A DNA stretch of 64,000 nucleotides, from the NCBI GenBank assembly GCA_023386365.1, contig JAEWJX010000096.1, positions 23,942-87,941 of the forward strand, written 5' to 3'. Made by a program: the position numbers and the translations under genes. Shown here one piece after another: positions 25,531 through 33,460 of the stretch. Numbering within the stretch: the stretch's first letter is position 1; every line of letters starts with the position of its first letter. The DNA comes from Actinomycetes bacterium (GTDB taxonomy: Bacteria; Actinomycetota; Actinomycetes; Actinomycetales; Microbacteriaceae). Under the pieces are notes generated by a model. That model was not told where the DNA came from, searched no databases, and saw nothing but the letters and a program-made list of their open reading frames with translations.

Positions 25531-25650
25531 AAAGGGAAACGGCCCGCCGAGGGGGATCGGGCGGGCCGTCTCGCGAAGCGCGATGCGCTTCGGGTGATCT
25601 CCCGCGGCGACGACCACCACAGCGTCGCCGCGGGAATGCATTCATGGTAA
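25531..25650 (-). ncRNA. Candidate structured small RNA ending in a terminator-like hairpin
   Basis: Read on the minus strand, the segment holds three consecutive perfect stems: 12 bp (25634-25623 with 25612-25601), 8 bp with a 3-nt loop (25592-25585 with 25581-25574) and 10 bp (25569-25560 with 25548-25539). The last is followed by a pyrimidine run with two U tracts (TTTCCCTTTT), like an intrinsic terminator. A TACCAT -10-like element (complement of 25644-25649) could start transcription near 25637, giving about 105 nt; its -35 is poor. No protein-coding frame fits. It lies in the gap between the divergent ATP-grasp and hmuT genes. Confidence 0.5.
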
Positions 25651-25653
25651 GCA

Positions 25654-25676
25654 GCGAGGCTGAGTGTCCGCCTCGC
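25654..25676. repeat. Inverted repeat in the ATP-grasp/hmuT intergenic region
   Basis: GCGAGGC and GCCTCGC arms of 7 bp enclose 9 nt, just upstream (minus strand) of the candidate small RNA. A 10-bp perfect palindrome GAATGCATTC at 25634-25643 lies at its predicted 5' end. Nothing else is visible in 25450-25530 apart from a short ATCGCA/TGCGAT inverted repeat. Confidence 0.6.
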
Positions 25677-25715
25677 GCAGGCTGGGAAATCGTCCACTGG
25701 TTGCGATCCCGCAGG

Positions 25716-25729
25716 TAAGGGTTACCTAA
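25716..25729. promoter_or_regulatory. DtxR/IdeR-type iron box before hmuT
   Basis: TAAGGGTTACCTAA has the same TWAGG-N4-CCTAA layout as the box before lplA. It covers the -35 position of the hmuT promoter, whose -10 TATGAT (25739-25744) is 17 nt further on. Confidence 0.7.
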
Positions 25730-25738
25730 CTCCTGACC

Positions 25739-25744
25739 TATGAT
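25739..25744 (+). promoter_or_regulatory. hmuT -10 element (leaderless)
   Basis: TATGAT is close to the consensus and ends exactly 6 nt before the GTG start of hmuT, with no ribosome binding site between. Confidence 0.7.
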
Positions 25745-25750
25745 GGATGC

Positions 25751-26851
25751 GTGACCCGAACTCTCCGCGCCGCGCTGGGCGCCATCGCCGCGGCCGCCCT
25801 GCTGGCCGGATGCGCGTCGCCCGGCTCCGCCGCGAACCCGGGCACCCCCGCACCGAGCGGCGACACCCGCCCGCTCTCCGAGCTGGAGCTCTACCCCGAC
25901 CCGAAGACGGTCGAAGGTCCGAGCACGGCGGTCGTCGCATCCGCCGCGGTCGAGCCGGTCGTCGAGAACCCGGCGCAGACGCTGCCCGCCACCGTCGTCT
26001 CGCGCGACCCCGACGGCGACCGCGACATCGTCGTCGACGACACCTCCCGGGTTCTCGCCCTCGACATCGCCGGCTCCCTCGCGGCCACCGTGTGGGGGCT
26101 GGGCCTCGGCGACACCCTCGTCGGGCGCGACATGTCGACCACCTTCCCCGGCACCGAAGACCTTCCGGTGGTCACCTCGGGCGCCCACGCCGTGAACGGC
26201 GAAAGTGTGCTCGCGCTCCGGCCGACCCTCGTGATCACCGATGGCAGCATCGGCCCGCGCGACGTGCTCGAACAGTTGCGCGAGTCGGGCGTCACGGTCG
26301 TGTTCGTCGACAACGAGTCGAGCTTCGCCGGCGCCGCCGCCCTCGCCCGCCATGTCGGCGAAACGATGGGCGTGGCCGACGTCGGCGACCAGCTCGCCGA
26401 GCGCATCACGGCACAGGTCGACGAGACCGTCGCCCAGATCGCCGCGATCGCCCCCGCATCCGCCGACGCGAAGCTGCGCGTCATGTTCCTCTATCTGCGC
26501 GGCGGATCCGGCATCTACTACCTGTTCGGCGAGGAGTCGGGCGCGAGCGAACTGATCCAGGGGCTCGGCGCCCGCGACATCGCCGGCGAGCTCGGGTGGA
26601 AAGGCTCCACCCCGATGACCGACGAGGCGATGATCGAGGCCGACCCCGACCTGATCCTCGTGATGACCGACGGCATCGAATCCGCGGGCGGTGTCGACGG
26701 GCTGCTCGCCGCGAAACCGGCGATCGCCCTCACCCAGGCCGGGCAGCACCGCCGCTTCGTCGACATGGCCGACGGCGACATCCTCAGCTTCGGCCCGCGG
26801 TCGGCGCTCGTCCTCGACGCGCTCGCCCGCGCCCTCTACGCCCAGCCCTGA
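25751..26851 (+). CDS. hmuT: Heme-binding ABC transporter lipoprotein (HmuT-like)
   Basis: A 366-aa class III periplasmic-binding-type protein (PF01497). The signal peptide ends in the lipobox LAGC with Cys21, so it is a lipoprotein on the outer face of the membrane. After a low-complexity linker, the binding fold begins around LALDIAGSLAATVWGLGLGD and continues with LRPTLVITDGSIGP, both typical of HmuT-class heme receptors. It should deliver heme to HmuU/HmuV, encoded 12 kb away. The match between its iron box and that of lplA-hmuUV supports this pairing. Confidence 0.85.
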   Translation: MTRTLRAALGAIAAAALLAGCASPGSAANPGTPAPSGDTRPLSELELYPDPKTVEGPSTAVVASAAVEPVVENPAQTLPATVVSRDPDGDRDIVVDDTSRVLALDIAGSLAATVWGLGLGDTLVGRDMSTTFPGTEDLPVVTSGAHAVNGESVLALRPTLVITDGSIGPRDVLEQLRESGVTVVFVDNESSFAGAAALARHVGETMGVADVGDQLAERITAQVDETVAQIAAIAPASADAKLRVMFLYLRGGSGIYYLFGEESGASELIQGLGARDIAGELGWKGSTPMTDEAMIEADPDLILVMTDGIESAGGVDGLLAAKPAIALTQAGQHRRFVDMADGDILSFGPRSALVLDALARALYAQP

Positions 26852-26922
26852 CCGGCACACGCCGCGGCCAGCCGTGGGCATCCGCGGTCGGTCGGTTTAG
26901 GCTCGATGATCAGGGGTGCCAG

Positions 26923-27987
26923 ATGGGTGAAGAGTCCCGCAGAGTGCTCGTCGTCGACGACGACGCCGACGTTGCGCTGTTTGTGAAGACCGTGCTGGAA
27001 CGCCGCGCCGGATGCGTGGTGCAGGTGGCGGCGGACGGCCGCGAGGCGGTGGCGGCGATCGAGCCGTTCCGTCCGGATGTGGTGGTCACCGACATCGAGA
27101 TGCCGGGGCTGAGCGGCCTCGAGTTGCTCGACGCGATCCGCACCGACACCCCGTGGCTGCCGGTCGTGGTGATGACGGCACATGTGTCGGTCGACTACGC
27201 GGTTTCGGCGCTGCGGGCGCAGGCCGACGAGTTCCTCACCAAGCCCCTCGACACCGCCCGGCTGGTGGAGGTGGTCACCCGGCTCGCCGAGGAGGGGCGC
27301 GCGCGCCGCGAAGCCGCGGCGCCGAAGGAGTACGTGCTCGCCGTGGGCGCACACCCGGATGACGTCGAACTCGGCGTGGGCGGGATCCTCGCCGCCCACC
27401 GTGCCGCCGGCGACGAGGTGACCATCCTCACGTTGTCGCGTGGGGCGCGCGGCGGCGACGCCGACGACCGCCAGCACGAGTCGCTGCGCTCCGCCGAACT
27501 CCTGGGCGCCCGGCTGTTCCTGAAGGACCTCGTCGACACCGAGATCTCGGGCGGCGGAGCCACCGTTCGCCTCATCGAGGAGGTGGTGCGCGAGGTGGTC
27601 CCCACGATCGTCTACACGCACACCAACCACGACCGCCACCAAGACCACCGGGCCGTGCACGAGGCGACCATCGTCGCCACCCGCTCCATCGACACGGTCG
27701 CCTGCTACCAGAGCCCGTCGTCGACCGTCGACTTCCGGCCCACCCGGTTCGTGTCGATCGACGGGTTCGTCGAGCCCAAGCTCGCGCTGCTCGCCTGCTT
27801 CGATTCGCAGGCCGACCAGCACCGCAGCTACCTGGCGCCCGACTTCGTGAAGGCGACCGCACGCTACTGGTCGCGGTTCGGCGGCGGCGACAATGTGGAG
27901 CCGCTCGAGATCGTGCGCGAGACGTCCGACCTGTCCACCCCCATCCGTGACCGGGTGGCCGAACGCAGCAGACGGGAGCAGCGATGA
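26923..27987 (+). CDS. Response-regulator receiver fused to PIG-L/LmbE deacetylase
   Basis: A 354-aa fusion. Residues 7-120 are a CheY-like receiver with acidic pocket Asp12-Asp14, phospho-acceptor Asp57 in VVTDIEMPG, switch Thr85 and Lys107. Residues 137-330 are a PIG-L-type zinc deacetylase: AHPDD at 143-147 and HTNHDRHQDH at 233-242 give the metal ligands. PIG-L enzymes remove N-acetyl groups from GlcNAc-type small molecules. There is no DNA-binding domain, so phosphorylation probably switches the deacetylase. First gene of a seven-gene operon. The ATG at 26923 has AGGGG 6 nt upstream; a -10 TAGGCT is at 26898-26903. The longer open frame upstream overlaps hmuT and is rejected. Confidence 0.92.
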   Translation: MGEESRRVLVVDDDADVALFVKTVLERRAGCVVQVAADGREAVAAIEPFRPDVVVTDIEMPGLSGLELLDAIRTDTPWLPVVVMTAHVSVDYAVSALRAQADEFLTKPLDTARLVEVVTRLAEEGRARREAAAPKEYVLAVGAHPDDVELGVGGILAAHRAAGDEVTILTLSRGARGGDADDRQHESLRSAELLGARLFLKDLVDTEISGGGATVRLIEEVVREVVPTIVYTHTNHDRHQDHRAVHEATIVATRSIDTVACYQSPSSTVDFRPTRFVSIDGFVEPKLALLACFDSQADQHRSYLAPDFVKATARYWSRFGGGDNVEPLEIVRETSDLSTPIRDRVAERSRREQR

Positions 27988-28967
27988 TCCGGGTACTGGT
28001 CACGGGGGCCGGCGGCCCGGCCGGTGTCGCCGTCATCCGCTCGCTGCTGCGCCGGGATGACGTGACCGTGTTCGCGGCCGACATGGACGGCTGGGCGAGC
28101 GGCATCTACCTGGTGCCCGCCGAACAGCGGCGCATCGTCGAGCCCGGCCGCTCCGACGCGTTCGTGCCCGGACTGGCGACGCTCGTCGAACAGGATGCGC
28201 TCGACGTGGTCATCTCGACGGTCGACGTCGAGCTGCAGGCGCTCGCCGACCGCCGCGACGAGCTCGCCCCGGCGGTGCTCGCGGCCCCGTCCGCCGAGAC
28301 CCTCACCACGTGCCTCGACAAGCTGGCGCTCGCCGAACGGTGCGCCCCCACGGCGCGGGTGCCCCGCACCGTGCTCGCCGGCCCCGACGCGCTCGCGGTC
28401 GACTGGGAGTTCCCCGCGTTCGCGAAGCCGCGCAGCGGCGCCGGAAGCCGCGGCATCCGGGTGGTCCCCGACCGCGCCGCGCTCGAAGCGCTGCCCACCG
28501 ACGAGGGCCTCATCGTGCAGGACCTGCTCCCCGGTGACGAGTACTCGGTCGACGTGATCGCGGATGCGGAGGGCCGGGTGGTCGCCGCGGTACCCCGCAC
28601 CCGCACCCGCGTCGACTCCGGGGTCGCGATCGCCGGGCGCACCGTGCACGACCCCGAACTGGAGGAGACGGCCGCGGTCGTCGCCCGAGCGATCGGACTC
28701 GTCGGCGTCGCCAACGTGCAGCTGCGCCGCGACCGCGAAGGGCGCCCGGCGCTGCTCGAGGTGAACCCGCGCTTCCCCGGCGCGCTACCGCTGACGATCG
28801 CGGCCGGTGTCGACATCCCGTCGCTCGTCGTCGACCTGTTCACCGGTCGCCCTCTCCCCGAGCGTCTCGAGTTCCGGGAGCTGGCCACCGTGCGCTTCCT
28901 GGAAGACGTCGTGCTCGACCCCGCCGAACTCCTCACCTCCGACCACGCGGGCCACCAGGACGAGTGA
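27984..28967 (+). CDS. ATP-grasp carboxylate-amine ligase-like protein
   Basis: A 327-aa ATP-grasp protein. A Rossmann-like N-terminal domain (VLVTGAGGPAGVAVIRSL) precedes the ATP-grasp core: FAKPRSGAGSRGIRVV near residue 145 is the phosphate loop, GDEYSVDVIAD follows, and LLEVNPRFPGALPL near residue 258 carries Glu/Asn metal ligands. It resembles CarB/PylC-type ligases that join a carboxylate to an amine, so it may add an amino acid or similar group to the product of the deacetylase; that is inference. The start overlaps the previous stop by 4 nt (ATGA). Confidence 0.9.
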   Translation: MIRVLVTGAGGPAGVAVIRSLLRRDDVTVFAADMDGWASGIYLVPAEQRRIVEPGRSDAFVPGLATLVEQDALDVVISTVDVELQALADRRDELAPAVLAAPSAETLTTCLDKLALAERCAPTARVPRTVLAGPDALAVDWEFPAFAKPRSGAGSRGIRVVPDRAALEALPTDEGLIVQDLLPGDEYSVDVIADAEGRVVAAVPRTRTRVDSGVAIAGRTVHDPELEETAAVVARAIGLVGVANVQLRRDREGRPALLEVNPRFPGALPLTIAAGVDIPSLVVDLFTGRPLPERLEFRELATVRFLEDVVLDPAELLTSDHAGHQDE

Positions 28968-29704
28968 CGGCCATGCATCCTGAGCTGCTCGGCGACCACC
29001 ACGTGCACTCCACGTTCTCCGACGACGCCGTCTCGACGCTCGAAGAGAACGTGGCCGCCGCGCACGCGGCCGGCCTCACCGAGCTGCGGCTCATCGACCA
29101 TGTGCGCACCTCCACCACCTGGGTGCCGGAGTTCGTGGCCGCGGTTCGGGCGCTGGACATCCCCGACGGCCTCACCGTGCACACCGGCGTCGAGGCGAAG
29201 ATCCTCGACTCGACGGGCGCCGTCGACATCCCGGGCGGCCTCGACGGCATCGACCGGATCGTCATCGCCGACCACCAGTTCCCCGGGGTGGGTGAGCCGT
29301 GGTCGCCCAGCACCACGCTCGAGCGTCTCGCCGCGGGCCTCACCGTCGACGACGCACTCGACCTGCTCATCGGCGGACTCGTCGGCGCGATGCACCGCTA
29401 CCCCGGCAACCAGCTGGCGCACTGCTTCTCGATCCTGCCGAAGGTGGGACTCGACGAGAGCGACCTCGGCGCCGAACGCCTACGGGTGTGGGCCGAGACG
29501 GCGGCCGCGACCGACACGCTCGTCGAGGTGAACGAGAAATGGGACTGCCCGGGTCCGATCGCGCTCGCCGCGGCCCGCGAAGCGGGGGTACGACTCGTGG
29601 CCTCCACCGACAGTCACGTCGCCTCCGACGTCGGCCGGTATGAGAAGGTCGTGAAGCTGCTCGACGGACTTCGCGGGCACGACCACGGCGAGGGGGCGCG
29701 ATGA
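28964..29704 (+). CDS. PHP-domain metal-dependent phosphoesterase
   Basis: A 246-aa PHP-fold protein. Metal-binding blocks are visible in order: GDHHVHSTFSDD near the N-terminus, LIDHV, GVEAKI, ADHQ, LAHCFS and STDSHVASDVGRY near the C-terminus. This full set suggests an active trinuclear enzyme, as in histidinol-phosphatase-like PHP proteins. It may hydrolyse a sugar phosphate in the pathway. The GTG at 28964 overlaps the previous stop by 4 nt (GTGA), matching the rest of the operon; an ATG three codons later (28973) is an alternative. Confidence 0.9.
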   Translation: MTAMHPELLGDHHVHSTFSDDAVSTLEENVAAAHAAGLTELRLIDHVRTSTTWVPEFVAAVRALDIPDGLTVHTGVEAKILDSTGAVDIPGGLDGIDRIVIADHQFPGVGEPWSPSTTLERLAAGLTVDDALDLLIGGLVGAMHRYPGNQLAHCFSILPKVGLDESDLGAERLRVWAETAAATDTLVEVNEKWDCPGPIALAAAREAGVRLVASTDSHVASDVGRYEKVVKLLDGLRGHDHGEGAR

Positions 29705-31197
29705 ACGAGTTCTGGGAAGTGCTGCGCACCGTGCTCGAGGTCGTGCTGCTGATCTTCGTCGCCACCGGTGCCGTGCCTGTGATCACCGCGCTCGTGCACT
29801 TCGTGATCGTTCCGATGCACGCCTTCTTCAACCACTACAGCAAGGCCGAGCCGTACTTCCCGCGGGTCGCCGTGATGGTGCCCGCCTGGAACGAGGGCGT
29901 CGTGATCGGCGCCACCATCGAGCGCCTCCTCGCCCTCGACTACCCGGTCGAGAGCCTGCGCATCTACGTGATCGACGACGCCTCCACCGACGACACCCCG
30001 GATGTGGTGGGCCGGTGGGCCACCCAGGAACCCGGGCGGGTGTTCCTGCTGCGGCGCGAGCAGGGCGGCCAGGGCAAAGCGCACACGCTCAACCACGGCA
30101 TCCGGATCGTGCTCGACGACGACTGGGCCGAAGCGGTGCTCATCATGGATGCCGACGTGATCTTTACCCCCAGCTCGCTGGCGAAGATGACGCGCCACCT
30201 CTCCGACCCGCAGGTCGGGGCCGTGTCGGGCTACATCGCCGAAGGCAGCCGCGACCGCAACTACATGACCCGCTTCATCGCGATCGAGTACGTACTCGCG
30301 CAGCTCGCATCCCGCCGCGCGCAGAACGTGCTCGGCGCGCACGCCTGCCTCGCGGGCGGCGCCCAGCTGCACTCGCGTGCCAACCTCGAGGCGATCGGCG
30401 GAGCCATCCCCACCGGCACCCTCGCCGAAGACACCGTCGCCACCTTTGAGTCGCAGCTGCACGGCCGACGGATGGTGTTCGAGCCGCACGCCGTCGTGCT
30501 CGCCGAGGAACCCGGCACCATCGACGCCCTCTGGAAGCAGCGCCTGCGCTGGGCGCGCGGCAACGTGCAGGTGTCGTCGATCTACCGCAAGGTCTGGTTC
30601 CGCCCCGGCCACGGCGTGCACCACCTGGGCAGCATCGCGTTCGGGGCGTCGTGGTTCAGCATCTTCCTGCTGCCGTTCGCGATGATCCTGTCGTCGATCG
30701 GTCTCGTCGGTCTGCTGCTGTTGCAGAGCGACCTGGCGCAGGTCGTGTTCCGGGCGCTGTGGATCACGGCCGCGCTCACCTACATCTTCTCCATGCTCAT
30801 CGGCGTGCAGCTCGACGGACGGATCGGGCGGTCGTCGTGGCGCGAAGCCTTCCTCTTCCCGGGCCTCATCTCGTTCGTCGTGATGATCGCGGCGCTCTTC
30901 CCGGGGCTCATCGAAGAGCAGTTGCCGGGGGTGTTCGGCATGGAACTGCTGCCCGGTGGACACGTCGCGCTCACCCTGTTCATCTACCTGTGGATCTCGC
31001 TCGCCATGCTCGGCGCGTGGCTCGCCCGGGTGGTCGAGAAGACCCGCGCCGGTCGCGTGCTGTCGCCGCTGCTCACCTACCTCGTCGGCTACGGCCCCCT
31101 GCTGTGCGCCATCACCGTCGACTCCTACATCAAGGAATGGCGCAAAGCCGACACCGTCTGGATCAAGACCGAGAAGACCGGAAGGGTTCTGGGATGA
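29701..31197 (+). CDS. Membrane GT2 glycosyltransferase (PgaC/HAS-like)
   Basis: A 498-aa processive-type family 2 glycosyltransferase. One N-terminal membrane span is followed by the catalytic GT-A domain. It has an ED/DDA block (IDDASTDD), DxD at Asp150/Asp152 in IMDADV, an acceptor-region ED in TLAEDT, and QxxRW at residues 280-284 (QRLRW). About four spans lie in the C-terminal half. The layout matches poly-beta-1,6-GlcNAc and hyaluronan synthases, which polymerise and export a polysaccharide. With the cytosolic deacetylase and small membrane peptide beside it, an extracellular amino-sugar polymer is plausible but unproven. It overlaps the PHP gene by 4 nt. Confidence 0.92.
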   Translation: MNEFWEVLRTVLEVVLLIFVATGAVPVITALVHFVIVPMHAFFNHYSKAEPYFPRVAVMVPAWNEGVVIGATIERLLALDYPVESLRIYVIDDASTDDTPDVVGRWATQEPGRVFLLRREQGGQGKAHTLNHGIRIVLDDDWAEAVLIMDADVIFTPSSLAKMTRHLSDPQVGAVSGYIAEGSRDRNYMTRFIAIEYVLAQLASRRAQNVLGAHACLAGGAQLHSRANLEAIGGAIPTGTLAEDTVATFESQLHGRRMVFEPHAVVLAEEPGTIDALWKQRLRWARGNVQVSSIYRKVWFRPGHGVHHLGSIAFGASWFSIFLLPFAMILSSIGLVGLLLLQSDLAQVVFRALWITAALTYIFSMLIGVQLDGRIGRSSWREAFLFPGLISFVVMIAALFPGLIEEQLPGVFGMELLPGGHVALTLFIYLWISLAMLGAWLARVVEKTRAGRVLSPLLTYLVGYGPLLCAITVDSYIKEWRKADTVWIKTEKTGRVLG

Positions 31198-31343
31198 GCC
31201 ACACCACCCGAGGTGAACGGGGCGAGGCCCGCGAGGAGCTGCGCCGCGACCGACGCAAGGAATACCTGCTGCTCGTTCAGGCCGTGATCGCGCTGGTCGT
31301 GATCGCCGGCATCCTGGTGGTCCGCCAGGTCTACTTCGCATGA
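31194..31343 (+). CDS. 49-aa single-pass membrane peptide
   Basis: A very short gene, 49 codons: a charged cytosolic half (about residues 1-23, rich in Arg/Glu) and one hydrophobic span (about 24-46). It is credible because it overlaps both neighbours by 4 nt (ATGA on each side), like every junction of the operon. By position it may be an accessory subunit of the glycosyltransferase, analogous to PgaD beside PgaC; no sequence similarity is claimed. Confidence 0.85.
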   Translation: MSHTTRGERGEAREELRRDRRKEYLLLVQAVIALVVIAGILVVRQVYFA

Positions 31344-31693
31344 CCGCCTCCCCGCTCGCGCTCGTCGTCGACGACAGCGACGACCAGTCCGAACTGCTCC
31401 GGCGCTACCTGGAGCGCGCCGGCTGCCGCGTGGTGACCGCCGCGACCGCCGAGCAGGCGCTGCTGATGCTCGACGACATCCGGCCCACCCTCGCCATCGT
31501 CGACCTGGTGCTACCCGGCATCTCCGGGCAGGATCTCGCGGCACGGCTGCGCGAGACGCACCCCGAGTGCCTGCTCGTCATCAGTTCGGTGCTCGACGCA
31601 TCCCGCTACCCGGAAGCGGATGCGGTGCTCCCGAAGCCGTTCACCGGCGCCCAGGTGGCGCGCGTGGCGGAACTGGCGAACGAACGAGGATGA
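31340..31693 (+). CDS. Stand-alone response-regulator receiver
   Basis: A 117-aa CheY-like protein consisting of a receiver only. Visible are Asp11-Asp12 (acidic pocket), phospho-acceptor Asp55 in AIVDLVLPG, switch Ser near residue 82 and Lys99 in LPKPF. No output domain. It lies between the membrane peptide and the kinase, overlapping both by 4 nt. It may act as a phosphate sink, a relay or an allosteric partner of the glycosyltransferase. Confidence 0.92.
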   Translation: MTASPLALVVDDSDDQSELLRRYLERAGCRVVTAATAEQALLMLDDIRPTLAIVDLVLPGISGQDLAARLRETHPECLLVISSVLDASRYPEADAVLPKPFTGAQVARVAELANERG

Positions 31694-33447
31694 CCTCCCC
31701 GTCGGATCGCCCACGGGACCTGTGGTCCCGCTGGTACGCGATCATCGACGACCCCAGCCCGTTGGTGAAGCAGGCGCCCACGTTCATCGTGCTGGGCGTC
31801 GCCGTGCTGCTGACGCTCACGGTGCCGGACCTGACCTTCGAGCCATTCGCGACGGCCCTCGCCGGGATCATCGTGGTGCTCACGGCGACGGCCCTCGCCG
31901 CCGTGCTCACCATCCAGAAGGTGGACGCCGGGTGGGCCGTGCTGGTGATCCCGATGGCCGACATCCTCGGACTGGGTCTGTTCCGTGCCGGCACGGGTGG
32001 CTCGGCGTCGCTGTTCGCCGGGCTGATCCTGTTGCCGATCGTGTGGATCGCGGCGGCCCCCGGGTTCCGGTGGGTGCTCGTCGTCACGGGACTCACCGCC
32101 GTCGCCCTGGTGATCCCGTTCATCTCCGACCCCCCGACGAACGGGTCGGAGTGGTTGCGCATCGTGATCACGCCGACGGTGTTCTCGATCGTCGCCGCGA
32201 TCGTGAACGAACTCGCGCGCATCGCCCGCATCCGCGCCGAGGAGGCCGAGGCGGTCGCCGCGGAGCGCGCCGCAGCCCTCGACGAGAACATGCGGGTCGT
32301 CGCGAAGCTGCAGGAAAGCGAGGTGCGCTACCGGGAGCTGCTCGAGACGTTCCGCAGCATCTGGAACGCCACCACCGTGCAGGCCGTGATCGGCACCGAC
32401 CGCGACGGCGAGGTGGTGCTGTGGAACCCCGGCGCGACAGCGCTGCTCGGCTACGAAGACATCGACACCGAGTACGCGATGCGCACCGATCGGTTCTTCC
32501 CGCGATCCGTGCTCGACGGCCTCGCCCCGGGCGGATCGGAGCCGGCCGGCGACGACCCGGTGGCCGCCGGCATGCGGGCCGCGTTCACCGCATCCGACTC
32601 GGGCGAACCGTACGTGCGTGAGCTGGAGATGCTGCGGATGAACGGCACCACGGTCCCGGTGCGACTCACCGTCACCTCCCGCCGCGACGGCACGGGGTCA
32701 CCCGTCGGATACCTGCTGGTCGCCATCGACGAGACGCGCGCCATCGAGGTGGCGCGCATGAAGGACGAGTTCGTCGGCATGATCTCGCACGAGCTGCGCA
32801 CCCCGCTCAGCTCGATCCTCGGCTACATCGAGCTGCTCCGCGACGACCCGCAGCATCCGCTCACCGACGAGCAGCTGCAGTTCCTGGCGGTCGCCGAACG
32901 CAACGCGCGCCGCCTGCTGAAGCTCGTCGGCGACCTCCTGTTCACCGCGCAGGTGGAGTCGGGGCAGTTCCCCCTCGACACCCGCGAGATCGACCTGCTG
33001 TCGATCGTGTCGGCGTCGGTCGAGTCGGCCGCCCCGATCGCGGATGCCGCGGGCATCACGCTGGTCGGGGAGCTGCCCGAGGGTCCGGTGATGCTGCGGG
33101 CCGACCCGGTGCGCATCGGGCAGGCTCTCGACAACCTCGTCTCGAATGCCATCAAGTTCACTCCCCGCGGGGGCCAGGTGACGGTGGGCGTCGGCCTCCC
33201 GCCCGGCGAGGCGGTCGTCACGGTCGCCGACACCGGCCTCGGCATCCCGCCCGCGGAACTCGACCGGCTCTTCACCCGGTTCTTCCGGGCGACGACCGCC
33301 ACCCGCAACGCGGTTCCCGGTGTGGGGCTCGGCCTCAACATCACGAAAGCGATCGTGACCGCGCACGGCGGCACGATGGACGTCGCCAGCGAAGAAGGCG
33401 TCGGCACCGAGTTCCGGATGGTGCTGCCGCGACTGCAGACCCCCTGA
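31690..33447 (+). CDS. Membrane PAS-domain sensor histidine kinase
   Basis: A 585-aa kinase. About six N-terminal membrane spans (residues 25-175) form the sensor. A linker coiled coil leads to a PAS domain at about 215-345. The HisKA H-box FVGMISHELRTPLSS has His367, followed by the ATPase domain with N-box DNLVSNAIKFTPRGG, DTGLGIPP and GVGLGLNITK. No DNA-binding regulator is encoded next to it; its likely targets are the two receivers in the same operon. The start at 31690 overlaps the receiver gene by 4 nt. The last gene of the operon. Confidence 0.93.
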   Translation: MTSPSDRPRDLWSRWYAIIDDPSPLVKQAPTFIVLGVAVLLTLTVPDLTFEPFATALAGIIVVLTATALAAVLTIQKVDAGWAVLVIPMADILGLGLFRAGTGGSASLFAGLILLPIVWIAAAPGFRWVLVVTGLTAVALVIPFISDPPTNGSEWLRIVITPTVFSIVAAIVNELARIARIRAEEAEAVAAERAAALDENMRVVAKLQESEVRYRELLETFRSIWNATTVQAVIGTDRDGEVVLWNPGATALLGYEDIDTEYAMRTDRFFPRSVLDGLAPGGSEPAGDDPVAAGMRAAFTASDSGEPYVRELEMLRMNGTTVPVRLTVTSRRDGTGSPVGYLLVAIDETRAIEVARMKDEFVGMISHELRTPLSSILGYIELLRDDPQHPLTDEQLQFLAVAERNARRLLKLVGDLLFTAQVESGQFPLDTREIDLLSIVSASVESAAPIADAAGITLVGELPEGPVMLRADPVRIGQALDNLVSNAIKFTPRGGQVTVGVGLPPGEAVVTVADTGLGIPPAELDRLFTRFFRATTATRNAVPGVGLGLNITKAIVTAHGGTMDVASEEGVGTEFRMVLPRLQTP

Positions 33448-33460
33448 CGCGTCGCGTCAG
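33444..33460. terminator. Small hairpin containing both stop codons of a convergent pair
   Basis: CTGACGC and GCGTCAG arms (7 bp, 3-nt loop) contain the TGA of the kinase gene and the TGA of the convergent aldo/keto reductase. It may mark both transcript ends; no U-tract. Confidence 0.4.

Noticed and set aside
25531..25650. 6C RNA motif
   Set aside because: The defining runs of six or more cytosines in the hairpin loops are absent (at most five).
22886..26881. 1331-codon minus-strand frame
   Set aside because: Only the last 309 codons (alpha-E protein) are real; the rest is out of frame with the ATP-grasp gene and antisense to hmuT.
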